Shown: piece after piece, positions 18,726-26,698 of the stretch
How the letters are laid out: each line of letters begins with the position of its first letter
Position numbering within the stretch: the first letter of the stretch is position 1
Notes under the pieces: generated by a model
Told to the model about the DNA's origin: nothing
The model's database searches: none
What the model saw: only the letters and a program-made list of their open reading frames with translations
Made by a program: the position numbers and the translations under genes
NCBI GenBank assembly: GCA_963676075.2
Contig: CAXXNZ010000011.1
Coordinates: forward strand, 434,001-498,000
Origin: JAHJQZ01 sp963676075
GTDB taxonomy: Bacteria; Pseudomonadota; Alphaproteobacteria; Rhizobiales; Devosiaceae
DNA length: 64,000 nucleotides
Direction of reading: 5' to 3'

Positions 18726-20024
18726 TCAGGTTCCTGTTGTCAGGAGATCGGTCAGACACAGTGCCATGACCTTGGCACTTTCCACCATATCGTCGATTCC
18801 GACATACTCGTCGGGCTGATGCGCCAGATCGAGAATGCCCGGTCCATAGGCGATGCAATTGTGCATACGCCCTATTCGATCAATGTGTTTTTGGTCGTAA
18901 GTTCCTGGCGAAACCACATATTCCGGCGATTTGTGAAACACGGTTCTAATTGCTTCGGCCATTGCGGTCACCACCGGAGCATCACGCGCCGTCATCGTCG
19001 GGGTAACCTGCCACAATTCCTTCAAGCTGTACCTGAAGGTCTCGCGTTCGGACTTCACCTTCTCCAGCACGGCGACGATCTCGTCCTTCACCTCTTCGAC
19101 GCTTTCCTCGATCAGAAAACGCCGGTCGATGACCATGCGGGCACTATCGGGCACCAGCGGCGAGGGAAAGCCCGTGTAATCCGCGTCAGGCTCGGCCTCT
19201 CCGCCATGCAGGGAATTGATGTTGAGGGTGGACTGTTTTGCGCCTTCGGGCACGACCGGCATGTCGGTGCGCTTTTTCGCCAGCGCCGGGAACAAGGAGT
19301 TCTCCATTTCGGCAACCACCGCGCCCATGTGGCGTACGGCGCAATCGCCGAGGAACGGCATCGAGCCATGGGCGATATGCCCGTGGGTCTCGATCTCGGC
19401 CCACCAGACGCCGCGATGACCGAGACAGATGCGGTCCTTGTTGAGCGGCTCGGGAATGATGACGTGCTGCACGCGCTCCGGGCTGAAGTACCCCTTCTCG
19501 GAAAGATAGGCGACGCCGGCGTAGCCACCAGTCTCCTCATCGGCTGTACCGGAAATTTCGATGGCGCCTTCGTAGTCTGGATAGGTGTCGATGAAGGCTT
19601 CCGCGGCGATGATCGAGGCGGCAAGACCGCCCTTCATGTCACACGTGCCGCGGCCGTAAATCCTGCCGTCGACGATCTCGCCACCGAACGGATCCTTGGT
19701 CCAGCCGTGTCCGACAGCAACGACATCGATGTGGGAGTTGAAATGAACGCAATGGCCCGGCGCCCTGCCCTCGCGGCGGGCAACAACGTTCCAGCGCGGA
19801 TAGCGGTTGGAATCCCCGATGGCGCCTTCCGCGCGGATCAGTTCGATGGCGAAGCCGCGCGGCCTGAGGCGATTGGCGAGATACTCGCAGATTTCGAGAT
19901 AGCCTTCACCCGGCGGATTGATTGTCGGAAACCGGACGAGATCCTGCGTCAGGGCGACAAGGTCGTCGCGCGCGCCATCGATGCGATCAAGAAGCATCTG
20001 CTGCCCGGATATGGCCGCGTCCAT
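18726..20024 (-). CDS. M20-family ArgE/DapE-type deacylase
   Basis: 432 residues from ATG 20024, chosen for a perfect AGGAGG site; the frame stays open further upstream but would enter the divergent regulator gene. Metal-binding motifs of the M20 dizinc peptidases are present: HFNSHIDVVAVG (His and Asp), RGTCDMKGGLAA, and the catalytic Glu pair in TADEETGGYAG. The family removes N-acyl groups from amino acids or splits dipeptides. As the first gene of the transporter operon it likely deacylates the imported compound or a breakdown product. The cytoplasmic location is inferred from the lack of a signal peptide. Confidence 0.9.
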   Translation of the reverse strand: MDAAISGQQMLLDRIDGARDDLVALTQDLVRFPTINPPGEGYLEICEYLANRLRPRGFAIELIRAEGAIGDSNRYPRWNVVARREGRAPGHCVHFNSHIDVVAVGHGWTKDPFGGEIVDGRIYGRGTCDMKGGLAASIIAAEAFIDTYPDYEGAIEISGTADEETGGYAGVAYLSEKGYFSPERVQHVIIPEPLNKDRICLGHRGVWWAEIETHGHIAHGSMPFLGDCAVRHMGAVVAEMENSLFPALAKKRTDMPVVPEGAKQSTLNINSLHGGEAEPDADYTGFPSPLVPDSARMVIDRRFLIEESVEEVKDEIVAVLEKVKSERETFRYSLKELWQVTPTMTARDAPVVTAMAEAIRTVFHKSPEYVVSPGTYDQKHIDRIGRMHNCIAYGPGILDLAHQPDEYVGIDDMVESAKVMALCLTDLLTTGT

Positions 20025-20095
20025 GCCCACCTCCTGATAAGGTCGCCGGACCATTCCCCTCGCCCGGCGATTGAGACTGACGGATTTTTCAGGCT

Positions 20096-20111
20096 CATGT
20101 AAGCTGCATGT
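20096..20111. promoter_or_regulatory. CATGT direct repeat with 11-base period in divergent promoter
   Basis: Within the 128 bases between the M20 gene and the response regulator start, CATGT occurs at 20096-20100 and again at 20107-20111, exactly 11 bases apart. Tandem half-sites one helical turn apart are the usual binding pattern of OmpR/PhoB-type regulators, and the adjacent regulator is of that type. Short motif, so only suggestive. Confidence 0.3.
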
Positions 20112-20152
20112 TTGAGACTTGTCCATCAAACGCAGGCCTTGAGGAGAGATTC

Positions 20153-20809
20153 TTGCGTGTTCTCCTGATCGAGGACGACCACGTGCTTGGCGCGGCGGTC
20201 AGAGATCACATTGCCGCCAATGGACACGGAGTCGACTGGATGCGCCGGCTTGATGATGCGCGTCTGGCGCTCGACAGCGTCGACTACGAGCTGATCCTGC
20301 TCGATCTCGGCCTGCCGGACGGGCGCGGGCTCGATCTGTTGCGCGACCTTCGCAAAGCCGGCAACTCGGCGCCGATCATCATCGCTACGGCGCAGGATCA
20401 GGTTTCGGTCCGCATCGAGGGGCTGAATTCCGGTGCCGACGACTATCTGGTCAAGCCATTCGATCTGGGAGAACTGTCGGCGCGCCTGTCCGCCGTGGTG
20501 CGGCGCTATGCCGGCACACCACTTCCAACCGTGAAGGTTGGCGCAGCCGAAATCGACCTCGGACGAAAAACAGCGACAATCGACAGCAAAGCGGTAACGC
20601 TGACGGCGCGCGAATGGGCCGTGCTCGAACGGCTTTTGCGCCACCGCGGCGTGATGGTCACCCGCTCCGAGATCGAGGATTCCCTATATTCTTTTGGCGC
20701 TGAAATCGAGAGCAACGCCGTTGAGGTCTACATCTCCCGCCTGCGCAAGAAGCTTGGCCGCGACTTCGTGACGACGGCCCGCGGGCTCGGTTATCAGGTT
20801 CCTGCATGA
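20153..20809 (+). CDS. OmpR-family response regulator (QseB/TctD-like)
   Basis: 218 residues from a TTG start at 20153, preferred because GGAGAG lies five bases upstream and the protein then begins LRVLLIEDDHVL as normal receivers do; an ATG at 20108 is in frame but adds a non-conserved tail. Receiver domain: acidic pair D8/D9, phosphoacceptor D51 (LILLDLGLPD), and Lys in DDYLVKPFDL. The C-terminal winged helix has NAVEVYISRLRKKLG and TARGLGYQV. It is divergent from the peptide-import operon, which it probably controls, and overlaps the kinase gene by four bases. Confidence 0.92.
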   Translation: MRVLLIEDDHVLGAAVRDHIAANGHGVDWMRRLDDARLALDSVDYELILLDLGLPDGRGLDLLRDLRKAGNSAPIIIATAQDQVSVRIEGLNSGADDYLVKPFDLGELSARLSAVVRRYAGTPLPTVKVGAAEIDLGRKTATIDSKAVTLTAREWAVLERLLRHRGVMVTRSEIEDSLYSFGAEIESNAVEVYISRLRKKLGRDFVTTARGLGYQVPA

Positions 20810-22155
20810 AAAAGCGCCGTCCTTCAATCGCCTGGCGGCTGGCGATCGGGCTTGCCGCCCTGACCGGCCTGCTCTGGCTTGGCGCTGCGGCAATCTCCGG
20901 CCACGTGACCCGCGACGAGCTCAACGAGGCATTCGATGAGTCCATGCGCCAGAGCGCACTCAGGCTCCTGCCTCTGGCCATCCACGACCGGCGCGAACCC
21001 AGTGACAAACATGATGACGACGAGGCCGACGAAGCGCCGCGCATTTCCGGTCTTGAGGCCAAAAACGAGCTTTATGCCTATCTGGTGCGAGACAGGCGGG
21101 GGCACATCGTGCTGGCGACGGCGGACGCACCGGATTTTGCCGGACTGACACAGGTGCCTGAAGGCTATTCGGATTACGAGCACCGGCGCGTCTACTCTCT
21201 GACCGATCGCCGCTCAGGCTTCAACATCATCGTTATCGAACGAGACGATCACCGTGCCCACGCCCTGGCATCGAGCGCATGGGGACATGTTCTGCCATTG
21301 GCGGCGTTGATCCCGCTGATCATTATCGGCATCTGGTTCGCCATCCGCCTCGCCATGCGCCCGGTCGAGGCGTTGAGCCAGGACATCGCCAAGCGCGACC
21401 GCCGCGATCTCTCGCCCCTCGCCCAGAGCCATCATCCCGTCGAACTGGTCTCGATTGCCGAAGCTGTCGATGGCTTGCTCGGACGTTTGCGCGACGCACT
21501 TGATGCCGAACGCGCCTTTGCCGCCTCCAGCGCCCATGAGCTGCGCACCCCGGTTGCCGGCGCCCTCGCCCAGGTGCAACGCTTGGCGATCGAACTCGAG
21601 GGCAATCCGGCGCGGGCGCGTATCGCCGAAATCGAAACCTCGCTTCACCACCTCTCCCGGCTCTCGGAGAAACTTCTGCAATTGTCCCGCCTCGGGGCGG
21701 GATTTGCCCAGACGGACAAGCCGACCGATCTCGAACCGATCCTCAAGCTGGTGCTGCGCGACTACGACAGCGCCGTGCGCAGCTCGGGACGCGTACGCCT
21801 TGATCTCGATGACACCCGGCCGCTGACAGCGCCGGTCAATGGCGATGCGTTTGCCATCGCCCTCACCAATCTCATCGAGAACGCTCTCAAGCATGGCGAG
21901 CCCGATGAAACCATCACGATTGCGGCCGGCCCCGGTCCAGTGGTTAAGCTCGTCAATCGTGGCAGGATCGTTCCGGAGGAGACCCTGTGTCGGCTCGGAG
22001 AACCGTTCATGCGCGGCGCCACCGAGGCCGCCGGTACGGGTCTCGGCCTCTCGATTGCCCGGGCCATTGCCGAACAGACCGGCGGCAGGTTCACACTACA
22101 TTCGCCCGCCCGCGGGCATGAAGACGGTTTCGAAGCCGTGCTCGACTGGACCTGA
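20806..22155 (+). CDS. Sensor histidine kinase partner (QseC/TctE-like)
   Basis: 449 residues. Membrane segments at about residues 12-32 and 160-182 flank a periplasmic region of some 130 residues containing an acidic stretch (DKHDDDEADEAP). A HAMP-like linker follows (RPVEALSQDIAKR). The H-box is SSAHELRTPVAGALAQVQ with His244; the catalytic domain has NLIENALKHG and GTGLGLSIARAIAEQTGG. The G1 box is weak, with VVKLVNRGRIVPEE where DxGxG is expected, as also seen in some TctE-like kinases. Coupled to the response regulator gene by an ATGA overlap. Confidence 0.9.
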   Translation: MKKRRPSIAWRLAIGLAALTGLLWLGAAAISGHVTRDELNEAFDESMRQSALRLLPLAIHDRREPSDKHDDDEADEAPRISGLEAKNELYAYLVRDRRGHIVLATADAPDFAGLTQVPEGYSDYEHRRVYSLTDRRSGFNIIVIERDDHRAHALASSAWGHVLPLAALIPLIIIGIWFAIRLAMRPVEALSQDIAKRDRRDLSPLAQSHHPVELVSIAEAVDGLLGRLRDALDAERAFAASSAHELRTPVAGALAQVQRLAIELEGNPARARIAEIETSLHHLSRLSEKLLQLSRLGAGFAQTDKPTDLEPILKLVLRDYDSAVRSSGRVRLDLDDTRPLTAPVNGDAFAIALTNLIENALKHGEPDETITIAAGPGPVVKLVNRGRIVPEETLCRLGEPFMRGATEAAGTGLGLSIARAIAEQTGGRFTLHSPARGHEDGFEAVLDWT

Positions 22156-22199
22156 GTCTCGCCAGGCCTCGCGAATATGCAGATTTCTGAATTTGATAC

Positions 22200-22227
22200 T
22201 TGGCCGCGTGTCTGTGGTCTGTAGTAT
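22200..22227 (+). promoter_or_regulatory. Possible prpE promoter
   Basis: TTGGCC (22200-22205) and TAGTAT (22222-22227) are separated by 16 bases in the 129-base gap between the kinase gene and prpE. Both boxes are imperfect. The prpE start is supported by GGGGGAGG a few bases before its ATG. Confidence 0.3.
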
Positions 22228-22284
22228 CGGGCGAGGGCACAAAGCTGCTGCGAGACGGCGCAAAGCCGACAGGGGGAGGAACAA

Positions 22285-24204
22285 ATGGCAACACAATCGC
22301 GCTACCATGAGGTCTATCGGCGCTGGAAAGACGATCCGGAGGGGTTCTGGCTTGAAGCCGCCGGAGATATCGACTGGTTCGAGGCGCCGACTAAGGCATT
22401 CGACCCTGACATGGGTGTTTATGGCCGCTGGTTTCCCGATGCCGTGGGCAACACCTGCTTCAACGCCGTCGACCGCCATGTCGCCAATGGCCGGGCCGAT
22501 CAGGACGCCATCATCTATGACAGTCCGGTCACCGGCACGAAGGCGCGCTTCACCTATGCCGAGCTGCTGAGCGAGGTCGAGGCGCTGGCTGCCGTTCTCG
22601 CCGACCAGGGCGTCGAGAAGGGCGACCGCGTTCTCATCTACATGCCGATGATACCGCAAGCGGTGTTCGCAATGCTGGCCGTGGCGCGCCTCGGGGCGGT
22701 GCATTCAGTGGTGTTTGGCGGCTTTGCGGCGCACGAGCTGACCACCCGCATCGACGACTGTTCCCCGAAGGTGATCGTTTCGGCCTCCTGCGGTGTCGAA
22801 CCAAGCCGCGTCGTGCCTTACAAGCCGCTGCTCGACCATGCCATCGAACTGTCGAATAACAAGCCGGCTTCCTGCGTAATCGTCCAGCGCGACAGGTTGA
22901 TCTGCGAACTCGAGGCCGGACGCGACATCGACTACGCCGCCGCAGTCGCCGCCCACAAGTCCGCTGGTACCAAGGTGCCCTGCGCGCCCGTCCAGGCGAC
23001 CGATCCGCTCTACATCCTTTACACCTCCGGCACGACCGGAAGCCCCAAGGGTGTGGTCCGTGACACCGGCGGTCACATGGTGGCACTCAACTGGACCATG
23101 GGCGCCATCTATGGGGTCGAACCCGGCGAGGTCTATTGGGCCGCCTCCGACGTCGGCTGGGTCGTCGGGCATTCCTATATCGTTTATGGCCCGTTGCTGA
23201 AGGGCTGCACCACCATCCTGTTTGAGGGCAAGCCGGTCGGAACACCGGATGCAGGCACCTTCTGGCGTGTCATCGAGGAGTATGGCGTCGTCGACCTGTT
23301 CACCGCCCCGACCGCCTTCCGCGCCATCAAGAAGGACGATCCCGAAGGCAAGCTCATCGGCAAGTACGATATCAAAAGCCTCAGGACCCTGTTCCTTGCC
23401 GGTGAACGCGCCGATCCGGACACCATCATCTGGGCTCAGGAGCAACTCGACGTACCGGTGATCGACCATTGGTGGCAGACCGAAACCGGCTGGACCATCG
23501 CGGGCAATCCCATCGGCCTCGGGGCCCTGCCCGTCAAGATCGGCTCGCCGACCGTCGCCATGCCAGGCTATGACATACGCGTCCTCGACGACGCCGGCCA
23601 TGAAGTGGCCGATGGCACGCTCGGCAACATCGTGGTCAAACTGCCGATGCCTCCGGGCAATCTGCCAACCTTGTGGAACGCCGACGAGCGCTTCCGCGCC
23701 GCCTACCTCAAAGAGTTCCCCGGCTACTACAAGACGGCCGACGCCGGCATCCGCGACGAGGATGGCTACATTTTCGTCATGGCGCGCACCGACGACATCA
23801 TCAATGTTGCCGGACATCGACTGTCGACAGGTGGCATGGAAGAGGTTATTGCCGGGCACAAGGATGTCGCCGAATGCGCGGTGATTGGTATTGCCGACCC
23901 GATGAAGGGGCAGTTGCCGCTCGGGCTGATGGTTCTGAAATCAGGGGTGACCCGGCCGCCCGAAGAAATCGAGGCCGAAGTGGTCAAGCTGGTGCGCGAT
24001 GAAATCGGTCCGGTCGCCGCCTTCAAGACTGCTCTGGTCGTCTCTCGTCTGCCCAAGACCCGCTCGGGCAAGATCCTGAGAGGCACAATGCAAAAGATCG
24101 CCGACGGCGGCGAATGGAAGATGCCGGCAACAATCGACGATCCGGGTATCATCGAGGAAATCTCCGACACCTTCGCCGCACGCAACGTTATCAAGGAAGG
24201 GTAA
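22285..24204 (+). CDS. prpE: Propionyl-CoA synthetase (propionate--CoA ligase)
   Basis: 639 residues, AMP-forming acyl-CoA synthetase. The N terminus (YHEVYRRWKDDPEGFWLEAAGDIDWF) matches PrpE rather than Acs. The adenylate-forming core is YTSGTTGSPKGVVRD near residue 248; WWQTETGWTI follows; the hinge is YKTADAGIRDEDGYIFVMARTDDIINVAGHRLS; and the adenylation Lys is in RSGKILRGTM near residue 596. It activates propionate, and related enzymes accept acrylate or 3-hydroxypropionate. It is followed four bases later by acuI, giving a propionate/acrylate module. A strong GGGGGAGG site precedes the ATG. Confidence 0.92.
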   Translation: MATQSRYHEVYRRWKDDPEGFWLEAAGDIDWFEAPTKAFDPDMGVYGRWFPDAVGNTCFNAVDRHVANGRADQDAIIYDSPVTGTKARFTYAELLSEVEALAAVLADQGVEKGDRVLIYMPMIPQAVFAMLAVARLGAVHSVVFGGFAAHELTTRIDDCSPKVIVSASCGVEPSRVVPYKPLLDHAIELSNNKPASCVIVQRDRLICELEAGRDIDYAAAVAAHKSAGTKVPCAPVQATDPLYILYTSGTTGSPKGVVRDTGGHMVALNWTMGAIYGVEPGEVYWAASDVGWVVGHSYIVYGPLLKGCTTILFEGKPVGTPDAGTFWRVIEEYGVVDLFTAPTAFRAIKKDDPEGKLIGKYDIKSLRTLFLAGERADPDTIIWAQEQLDVPVIDHWWQTETGWTIAGNPIGLGALPVKIGSPTVAMPGYDIRVLDDAGHEVADGTLGNIVVKLPMPPGNLPTLWNADERFRAAYLKEFPGYYKTADAGIRDEDGYIFVMARTDDIINVAGHRLSTGGMEEVIAGHKDVAECAVIGIADPMKGQLPLGLMVLKSGVTRPPEEIEAEVVKLVRDEIGPVAAFKTALVVSRLPKTRSGKILRGTMQKIADGGEWKMPATIDDPGIIEEISDTFAARNVIKEG

Positions 24205-24208
24205 TATT

Positions 24209-25204
24209 TTGAGCTTCAGAGCCCTGGTGGTCAACAAAGCCAGCAAAGACGATGCCCCCACCGCAGGCATCACCGAACTCGAACTGAACGACCTCCCCGA
24301 AGGAGAGGTGACAGTCGCGGTCGCTTATTCGACGCTCAACTACAAGGATGGGTTGTGCGTGGGACCTGGCGGCGGGCTGGTCAGGAAGTATCCGCACGTG
24401 CCCGGCATCGATTTCGCCGGCACGGTCGAGAGTTCGTCCGACCCGCGCTACGCGCCGGGTGACGAAGTGGTGCTGACCGGTTGGCGCGTTGGCGAAGTGC
24501 ACTGGGGCGGCTATTCGCAAAAGGCACGGGTCAAGGCCGACTGGCTTGTTCCTCTGCCTGCAGGACTGACGCTCAAGCGCGCCATGGCCATCGGCACCGC
24601 CGGCTTCACCGCCAGCCTTGCCATCGGCGTGCTCGAGCATCACGGCCTCAAGCCGGGCGGCAAGCCGGTTCTGGTCACCGGCGCCGCCGGTGGCGTCGGC
24701 TCGGTGGCAACCGCCCTGCTCGCCGCGACCGATTACGAAGTGTCTGCCGTTACCGGACGCCCGCAAACCGCTGATTATCTCAAAAGTCTCGGCGCAACTA
24801 ACATCATCGACCGGAGCGAACTCGCCGAGGCTTCGAAGCGCCCGCTCGAATCCGAAACCTGGAGCGGCGCCGTCGACAGTGTCGGCGGCACTATGCTGGC
24901 GCGCGTTCTGGCACAGATGGAATACGGCGCATCCGTCGCCTCCGTTGGCCTTGCCGGCGGCGCCAATTTCCCCGGCTCGGTCGTGCCGTTCCTGTTGCGC
25001 GGCGTCAATCTGCTCGGCATCGACAGCGTCATGCAGCCTTACGAGGCACGCGTTGCCGCCTGGGGGCGCTTGGCCGGAGCACTTCCGCTCGACAAGCTCG
25101 ACGAAATGATCGTCGAGGCCAAGCTCGACGACCTGCCGCAACTGGGCGCAGACATCCTTTCCGGTCAGGTCCGCGGACGGGTGGTGGTCGACGTCAACGC
25201 CTGA
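24209..25204 (+). CDS. acuI: Acrylyl-CoA reductase (NADPH), AcuI/YhdH family
   Basis: 331 residues, zinc-independent MDR reductase. Family signatures: YSTLNYKDGLCVGPGG near residue 40, FPHVPGIDFAGTV-like YPHVPGIDFAGTVESS, TAGFTASLAI and the nucleotide-binding VTGAAGGVGSVATALLA near residue 155. It reduces acryloyl-CoA, a toxic intermediate of DMSP cleavage and 3-hydroxypropionate metabolism, to propionyl-CoA. The start is TTG at 24209, four bases after the prpE stop, with GGAAGGG upstream. The pair suggests activation and detoxification of acrylate-like acids. Confidence 0.9.
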   Translation: MSFRALVVNKASKDDAPTAGITELELNDLPEGEVTVAVAYSTLNYKDGLCVGPGGGLVRKYPHVPGIDFAGTVESSSDPRYAPGDEVVLTGWRVGEVHWGGYSQKARVKADWLVPLPAGLTLKRAMAIGTAGFTASLAIGVLEHHGLKPGGKPVLVTGAAGGVGSVATALLAATDYEVSAVTGRPQTADYLKSLGATNIIDRSELAEASKRPLESETWSGAVDSVGGTMLARVLAQMEYGASVASVGLAGGANFPGSVVPFLLRGVNLLGIDSVMQPYEARVAAWGRLAGALPLDKLDEMIVEAKLDDLPQLGADILSGQVRGRVVVDVNA

Positions 25205-25228
25205 TCAGTCGAAGCGAGCCGGACCTGA

Positions 25229-25696
25229 TCACACGTTATCGTCATCAGGCCCGGCATCGCCATTGCGTTGATTGAACCCTAAGCGGGTGATCAAGTATTT
25301 TTCGGCCGGCCCGCCGAAAACGAGGATCAGCAGCGACAGGGCCGAGAGCGACAGCACCAACACCCAATCGGCAAACGCGCACAAAATGCCGGTGGCGACG
25401 CACAACAGCACAGTCGCGGCCGAGGTCAGGCCTCTGACAGTGTCGCCGTGGCGTCCATGAACGATGACGCCGGCACCAATGAAACCGATGCCGGTCAACA
25501 GCCCCTGGATGACGCGGCTGACGCCGTCCGAGGAAAAGACCGGCACAACGGCAAGAACAAGCGCTGCGGCGGACAGCGCCACGATGCTCAAGGTGCGGAT
25601 GCCGACATATTTGTGGTGGACATATCGGTTCAGCCCTAGCGCGCCGCCCAGAAGCGCCGCAACCACCAGACGCAAAACCGCTTCGGTCATGCTCAT
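25229..25696 (-). CDS. MgtC/SapB-family membrane protein
   Basis: 155 residues with about four to five membrane helices. The MgtC N-terminal domain is recognisable by LGGALGLNRYVHHKYVGIRTLSIVALSAA, GFIGAGVIVH and VRGLTSAATV. There is no C-terminal ACT-like domain, unlike Salmonella MgtC, so it resembles the short SapB/YhiD type. Role in ion or membrane-potential homeostasis is only known for some relatives. Start supported by AGGAGG six bases upstream. It follows the ribokinase gene by 26 bases and may be in its operon. Confidence 0.85.
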   Translation of the reverse strand: MSMTEAVLRLVVAALLGGALGLNRYVHHKYVGIRTLSIVALSAAALVLAVVPVFSSDGVSRVIQGLLTGIGFIGAGVIVHGRHGDTVRGLTSAATVLLCVATGILCAFADWVLVLSLSALSLLILVFGGPAEKYLITRLGFNQRNGDAGPDDDNV

Positions 25697-25722
25697 GCAG
25701 GCCCTCCTGTTTCCAAGACCGG

Positions 25723-26649
25723 TTAGCCCACCAGCACGGCCTCGATCTCTTGACGTTTTGGCATGGAAGGCGCCGTGCCGGGACGGGTCACTGACAAGGC
25801 CGCCGTCGCGGAGCCAAACCGCGCCGCATCGAGCGGGCTTTGCCCCTCGGCCAGTGCTACCGCGAATCCGCCATTAAGCGCGTCGCCGGCACCTGTTGTC
25901 TCGACCACAGGTCCGGCATTGAAGGCCGGTATGTGTTCGGACATCTCGGAAGTGTGCAACAGCGCACCACGTTCGCCGAGCGTGATCAGCGCTGCGCCTA
26001 CGCCGCGCTTCAGCAGAGCATCGCCAGCGCGGCGGGCGCTGTCGAAGCTGTCGACGGCGATGCCGGTCAGCTGCCCGGCCTCGGTCTCGTTTGGCGTGAC
26101 ATAGTCGCAAAGCGACAGCATCTCGTCGCTGAGATCAGTGGCAGGCGCGGTGTTGAGGATGGTTGTCACGCCGGCGCGACGGGCGCGGGCCAGACCTGAG
26201 CGGGCGGCATCGACCGGCTGTTCGAGCTGGGTAACGAACACGTCGGCATTGTCGATCTGTGGCGCCCAGGCCCAGATATCTACAGGAGCGATGCGCGCCG
26301 CGGCGCCCGGACTGATGATGATGGCGTTGTCGCCGGTGGAGTCGTCGACGAAAATGAAGGCCGCGCCGGTGTAGCTGTCGGGATCAGGATTGATGACCGG
26401 ATGCACCCCGGCCTCGCGCCAGACTGAAAAGGCAATATCGGCAAAGGCATCGTCGCCGAGCCGGGTCAGGAACGAGACATTGCCCCCGGCGCGCGCCGCC
26501 GCCACGGCCTGATTTGAGCCCTTGCCGCCCGGCCCCAGCGCAAAGGATTTGCCGGGCAGGGTTTCGCCGATCTGCGGCAAGCGCGCGGCACGATAACTCG
26601 TGTCGGCCATGAACACGCCGAGGATGGCAATCGATCCAGTTTTACGCAT
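25723..26649 (-). CDS. rbsK: Ribokinase (PfkB family)
   Basis: 308 residues from ATG 26649, with GGGAGA just upstream; the frame extends ten codons more. N-terminal ILGVFMADTSYRA and the ribokinase signature GPGGKGSNQAVAAARAGG (about residue 40), then NPNETEAGQL-like VTPNETEAGQLTG and the anion-hole/catalytic motif ETTGAGDALNGGFA with the base Asp. It phosphorylates ribose or a related sugar. In the GH31-rbsK-mgtC run it lies 49 bases after the glycosidase gene. No ribose transporter is adjacent. Confidence 0.88.
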   Translation of the reverse strand: MRKTGSIAILGVFMADTSYRAARLPQIGETLPGKSFALGPGGKGSNQAVAAARAGGNVSFLTRLGDDAFADIAFSVWREAGVHPVINPDPDSYTGAAFIFVDDSTGDNAIIISPGAAARIAPVDIWAWAPQIDNADVFVTQLEQPVDAARSGLARARRAGVTTILNTAPATDLSDEMLSLCDYVTPNETEAGQLTGIAVDSFDSARRAGDALLKRGVGAALITLGERGALLHTSEMSEHIPAFNAGPVVETTGAGDALNGGFAVALAEGQSPLDAARFGSATAALSVTRPGTAPSMPKRQEIEAVLVG

Positions 26650-26698
26650 TTCGCCGTCTCCCGGACGTGAGAATTTCATGTGTTCGCCGCGACGGCAA

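Noticed and set aside
17811..20102. A 763-codon open frame on the plus strand opposite the binding-protein and M20 genes
   Set aside because: It mirrors the codon phase of two well-supported minus-strand genes; long antisense frames are expected in GC-rich DNA, and its translation is rich in His, Arg and Asp with no domain.
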